From positions 1 to 7,983 of the forward strand of contig JAHIVR010000196.1 of assembly GCA_018816625.1 (NCBI GenBank): a stretch of 7,983 nucleotides of DNA. The letters run 5' to 3'. Numbering within the stretch: position 1 is the stretch's first letter; every line of letters starts with the position of its first letter. This DNA comes from Nanobdellota archaeon. Its GTDB lineage: Archaea; Nanobdellota; Nanobdellia; Pacearchaeales; GW2011-AR1. Below the pieces are notes generated by a model that was given only the letters and a program-made list of their open reading frames with translations, searched no databases and was not told the DNA's origin. This document shows, in pieces, positions 6,078-7,983 of this stretch. Both the position numbers and the translations under genes were made by a program.

Positions 6078-6692
6078 ATGAAACTAAAAACAAAAGAACT
6101 CCTCCACGAGTTAAAACACCACTCCCCATTCACGGCCATAGCAACAGTTGTCGGACTAATGATTGCCGTATTGGTAATATATTTTATAAAAGTAAATATA
6201 GACGAAAAAACTTTCGAACTATTTCATTTTGGGCACATTTTTGTTTCTTCTATAGTAACCGCAGCCATATTCTATAAATACAAAAAAAATTTCTTTCAAG
6301 CACTCTTGGTAGGTAGTGTGAGCTCAATGATAATAGGAAGCGTAAGTGATATTTTGTTCCCTTATTTGGGAGGAACCTTATTAAATTTAAAAGTAAGTTT
6401 CCACCTCCCAATAGTAGAGATCCCTTTAACAATAATTGGAATCTCTCTTCTAGGAAGCGTTTTTGGAACAGTAACAAAACTAACAAAAATCCCCCACTTC
6501 ATACACGTGTTTTTATCTGTATTTGCTAGTTTATTTTATCTGCTGGCCTTCAGTCCAAGCTTCAATCCCCTTTACCTAATTGCAACATTTTTTATAGTAT
6601 TCATCGCAGTTATAATCCCGTGTTGCATAAGTGACATAATCTCCCCTTTCTTATTCTTGGGAGAAAGAATAAAACATTGTAATTGCAAATGA
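6078..6692 (+). CDS. six-helix membrane protein with internal duplication (HFxH...SDIxxP), possible metal transporter
   Basis: I know no named function for this 204-residue protein. It looks like a conserved type of polytopic membrane protein. Hydrophobic helices lie at about 17-37, 52-66, 74-90, 113-133, 141-158 and 164-184. Two matching units are visible. The first has HFGHIFVS (50-57) and SDILFPYL (90-97); the second has HFIHVFLS (140-147) and SDIISPFL (185-192). Each unit is preceded by one further helix, giving 3+3 helices. An odd number of helices per repeat would put the halves in opposite orientations, as in many transporters. Conserved-looking His53, His143, Asp91 and Asp186, plus His14-His15, Cys182-Cys183 and a C-terminal HCNC (200-203), could bind metal. 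It is divergent from ZIP and seems to share its promoter, so a role in divalent-metal transport or tolerance is a reasonable inference. No Shine-Dalgarno site precedes the ATG. Confidence 0.8.
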   Translation: MKLKTKELLHELKHHSPFTAIATVVGLMIAVLVIYFIKVNIDEKTFELFHFGHIFVSSIVTAAIFYKYKKNFFQALLVGSVSSMIIGSVSDILFPYLGGTLLNLKVSFHLPIVEIPLTIIGISLLGSVFGTVTKLTKIPHFIHVFLSVFASLFYLLAFSPSFNPLYLIATFFIVFIAVIIPCCISDIISPFLFLGERIKHCNCK

Positions 6693-6716
6693 CAAAAATA
6701 GAAAGAAAAGATAAAA

Positions 6717-6734
6717 TTTTTATTATTTCCTTTT
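6717..6734 (+). terminator. T-rich tract: likely terminator of the 6078-6692 gene, overlapping the next promoter
   Basis: The tract reads TTTTTATTATTTCCTTTT, about 25 bases after the stop at 6692, matching the T-rich signals that end archaeal transcripts. Its first half (TTTTTATTATT) is also the best TATA-like candidate for the methyltransferase gene, centred roughly 28-30 bases before the ATG at 6752. The two roles cannot be separated by eye. Confidence 0.45.
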
Positions 6735-6751
6735 CAAGAACATAAAAAAGA

Positions 6752-7708
6752 ATGGAAAAAAGAAAAATACCTGAACAAAAACCAGAATTCAAAGAAAGAA
6801 TGCAAGAACTATTGGGAAAAGAATATAATGCATACTGCAAAATTCTTGAAACTCAGCCAGTAAAATCAATAAGATGTAACACTCTTAAGATCTCACCTAG
6901 AGAATTAAAGAAAAAATTAGAAGAAAAAGGATGGAAGATTATTCAACCCTGGAAAAACCACCCGGAAATAATGATCATAGACTCGGCACTAGAACCAGGA
7001 GAAATCGGAAGGGCACTGGAACATCTTCTTGGATACTATTACATGCAAGAGCTTGCAAGCATGCTCCCACCAATAGCCCTCTCTCCAAAAGAAAACCAAA
7101 AAATACTTGATCTTGCTGCCGCACCGGGAAGCAAAACCACCCAACTAGCAGCAATAATGAAAAACACCGGAACAATTATAGCAAACGATATCTCTGTAGG
7201 AAGAATAAAAATACTTGCAAGTAACTTAGAGAGAATTGGGGCAACAAACACAATAATAACGCGTAAAGACGGCATAGCTTTTTGTAAAAGATTAAAAAAC
7301 CAAGGATTTCAATTTGATAAAATCCTTGTTGATGCCCCTTGTTCTGGAGAAGGAACTCTAAGATCCAGTCACAAAACATACGAAATGTGGAACATTAAAA
7401 CAGTAAAGGCACTACCAAAAATACAAATTGCATTAGTCTCAGCAGCCCTAGAAATACTTAAGGCAGGTGGAGCATTAATCTATTCAACATGCACCCACTC
7501 CCCTGAAGAAAACGAGGGTGTTGTGGACTCAATACTAAAAACCCATGATGTTTCTCTCCAAGAAATAAAAATTCCCATAAAAGCCAGACCAGGAATAACA
7601 GAGTGGCAAGGCAAAAAATATTCAAAAGAAGTAACTAAATGTGCAAGAATCTATCCTCAAGACAACAATACCGAAGGATTCTTTCTTTCAAAATTTATTA
7701 AAAAATGA
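6752..7708 (+). CDS. RNA cytosine-C5 methyltransferase, NSUN/RsmB/Trm4 family
   Basis: This cytoplasmic enzyme transfers a methyl group from S-adenosylmethionine to carbon 5 of cytosine in tRNA or rRNA. At 318 residues it has the length of archaeal Trm4-like proteins. An N-terminal RNA-recognition-like part (1-100) includes SIRCNTLK (39-46). The Rossmann SAM site has LDLAAAPGSKTTQLA (119-133) and Asp146 (ANDIS). Motif IV is DAPCSGEGT (194-202), where Cys197 releases the product. Motif VI is STCTHSPEENE (245-255), where Cys247 is the nucleophile. The C-terminal TEGFFLSKF (307-315) is typical. All catalytic residues are intact. The exact target (several tRNA cytosines, or rRNA) cannot be told from the sequence. 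There is no separate PUA domain. Its TGA overlaps the start codon of the downstream kinase-like gene, so the two are probably one transcription unit. Confidence 0.95.
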   Translation: MEKRKIPEQKPEFKERMQELLGKEYNAYCKILETQPVKSIRCNTLKISPRELKKKLEEKGWKIIQPWKNHPEIMIIDSALEPGEIGRALEHLLGYYYMQELASMLPPIALSPKENQKILDLAAAPGSKTTQLAAIMKNTGTIIANDISVGRIKILASNLERIGATNTIITRKDGIAFCKRLKNQGFQFDKILVDAPCSGEGTLRSSHKTYEMWNIKTVKALPKIQIALVSAALEILKAGGALIYSTCTHSPEENEGVVDSILKTHDVSLQEIKIPIKARPGITEWQGKKYSKEVTKCARIYPQDNNTEGFFLSKFIKK

Positions 7709-7983
7709 AAATAATAGGTATTTGCGGACCAAGCAATAGTGGAAAAAGTACATTGTGCGAGGAATTAGAAAAAAAATACAACATAGCCAGAATCGAATTA
7801 GACCATTATTTAAAAAATATTGAAGAGATACCTATGCTTGGAGATTATCATAATTGGGAACTACCAGAAAACCACAAATTTGAAGATTTAATCAAGAACA
7901 TAAAAGATCTAAAAGAGGGGAAAACTATAATTCATCCAATCTATGACTTTAAAAAAGGAAAAGTGAAAGGGTACCGAGAGATA
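7705..7983 (+). CDS. uridine kinase-like P-loop NTPase, N-terminal 93 residues; 3' end outside window
   Basis: The ATG overlaps the methyltransferase stop codon (ATGA at 7705-7708), a classic translational-coupling arrangement. The frame stays open for 93 codons to the window end. Residues 3-7 form a beta strand (IIGIC) leading into a Walker A motif GPSNSGKST (8-16). Asp33 (LDHYLKN), NWELPENHKFEDL (50-62) and PIYDFKKGK (78-86) match in order the conserved stations of the uridine kinase/phosphoribulokinase family: the D-x-(F/Y)Y segment, the N-x-(D/E)-x-P-x-x-(F/H) segment and the P-x-YDF segment. It would phosphorylate uridine or cytidine, or a related substrate, in pyrimidine salvage. The lid and C-terminal part are not visible, so the substrate remains open. 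Typical members are about 200 residues. Confidence 0.85.
   Translation, partial: MKIIGICGPSNSGKSTLCEELEKKYNIARIELDHYLKNIEEIPMLGDYHNWELPENHKFEDLIKNIKDLKEGKTIIHPIYDFKKGKVKGYREI

Noticed and set aside
6250..7379. Several minus-strand frames opposite the membrane protein and the methyltransferase
   Set aside because: All are antisense to well-supported genes, overlap one another and show only leucine/phenylalanine-rich low-complexity translations.
1..7983. tRNA or other structured RNA genes, CRISPR repeats, insertion sequences
   Set aside because: All intergenic gaps are 81 bases or shorter, and I found no cloverleaf consensus, spaced direct repeats, transposase motifs or terminal inverted repeats.

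Overview
The window is AT-rich DNA from an archaeon. It carries FEN1 and a family B DNA polymerase, each ending in a PCNA-binding motif, and an archaeal Trm4/NSUN-type methyltransferase. The genes have TATA boxes and lack good Shine-Dalgarno sites. Compact packing, AT richness and a bacterial-type L,D-transpeptidase domain suggest a DPANN lineage (Woesearchaeota/Pacearchaeota-like). That placement is an inference from gene content, not a phylogeny.

Layout: (1) 1-635 (+), the C-terminal part of a CaCA-type cation/Ca2+ exchanger, converging with (2) 637-1674 (-), FEN1. (3) 1756-2085 (-), an unrecognised 109-residue charged protein, and (4) 2120-2776 (-), a secreted YkuD-domain protein, lie upstream of FEN1 on the same strand. 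(5) 2849-5296 (+), PolB, diverges from the YkuD gene and converges with (6) 5299-6027 (-), a ZIP metal transporter. (7) 6078-6692 (+), a six-helix membrane protein with an internal duplication, is divergent from ZIP and appears to share one TATA box with it. (8) 6752-7708 (+), an RNA m5C methyltransferase, overlaps by 4 bases (9) 7705-7983 (+), the start of a uridine-kinase-like P-loop protein cut by the window end. No gap exceeds 81 bases. I saw no tRNA, rRNA, CRISPR or mobile element.

Functional groups: FEN1 and PolB are replication/repair enzymes that should both dock on PCNA. ZIP and its divergent partner form a likely metal-homeostasis pair. The methyltransferase and kinase form a translationally coupled RNA/nucleotide pair. 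The YkuD protein is the cell-surface oddity.

Most notable: PolB keeps all catalytic acidic residues but has histidines at the two conserved nucleotide-pocket tyrosines. The 204-residue partner of ZIP carries two copies of an HFxH...SDIxxP unit, which looks like an undescribed two-repeat transporter. A self-complementary TATA box lies exactly midway between the ATGs of ZIP and that protein. Several other genes also have a TATA-like box about 26 bases before the ATG, which points to leaderless mRNAs.
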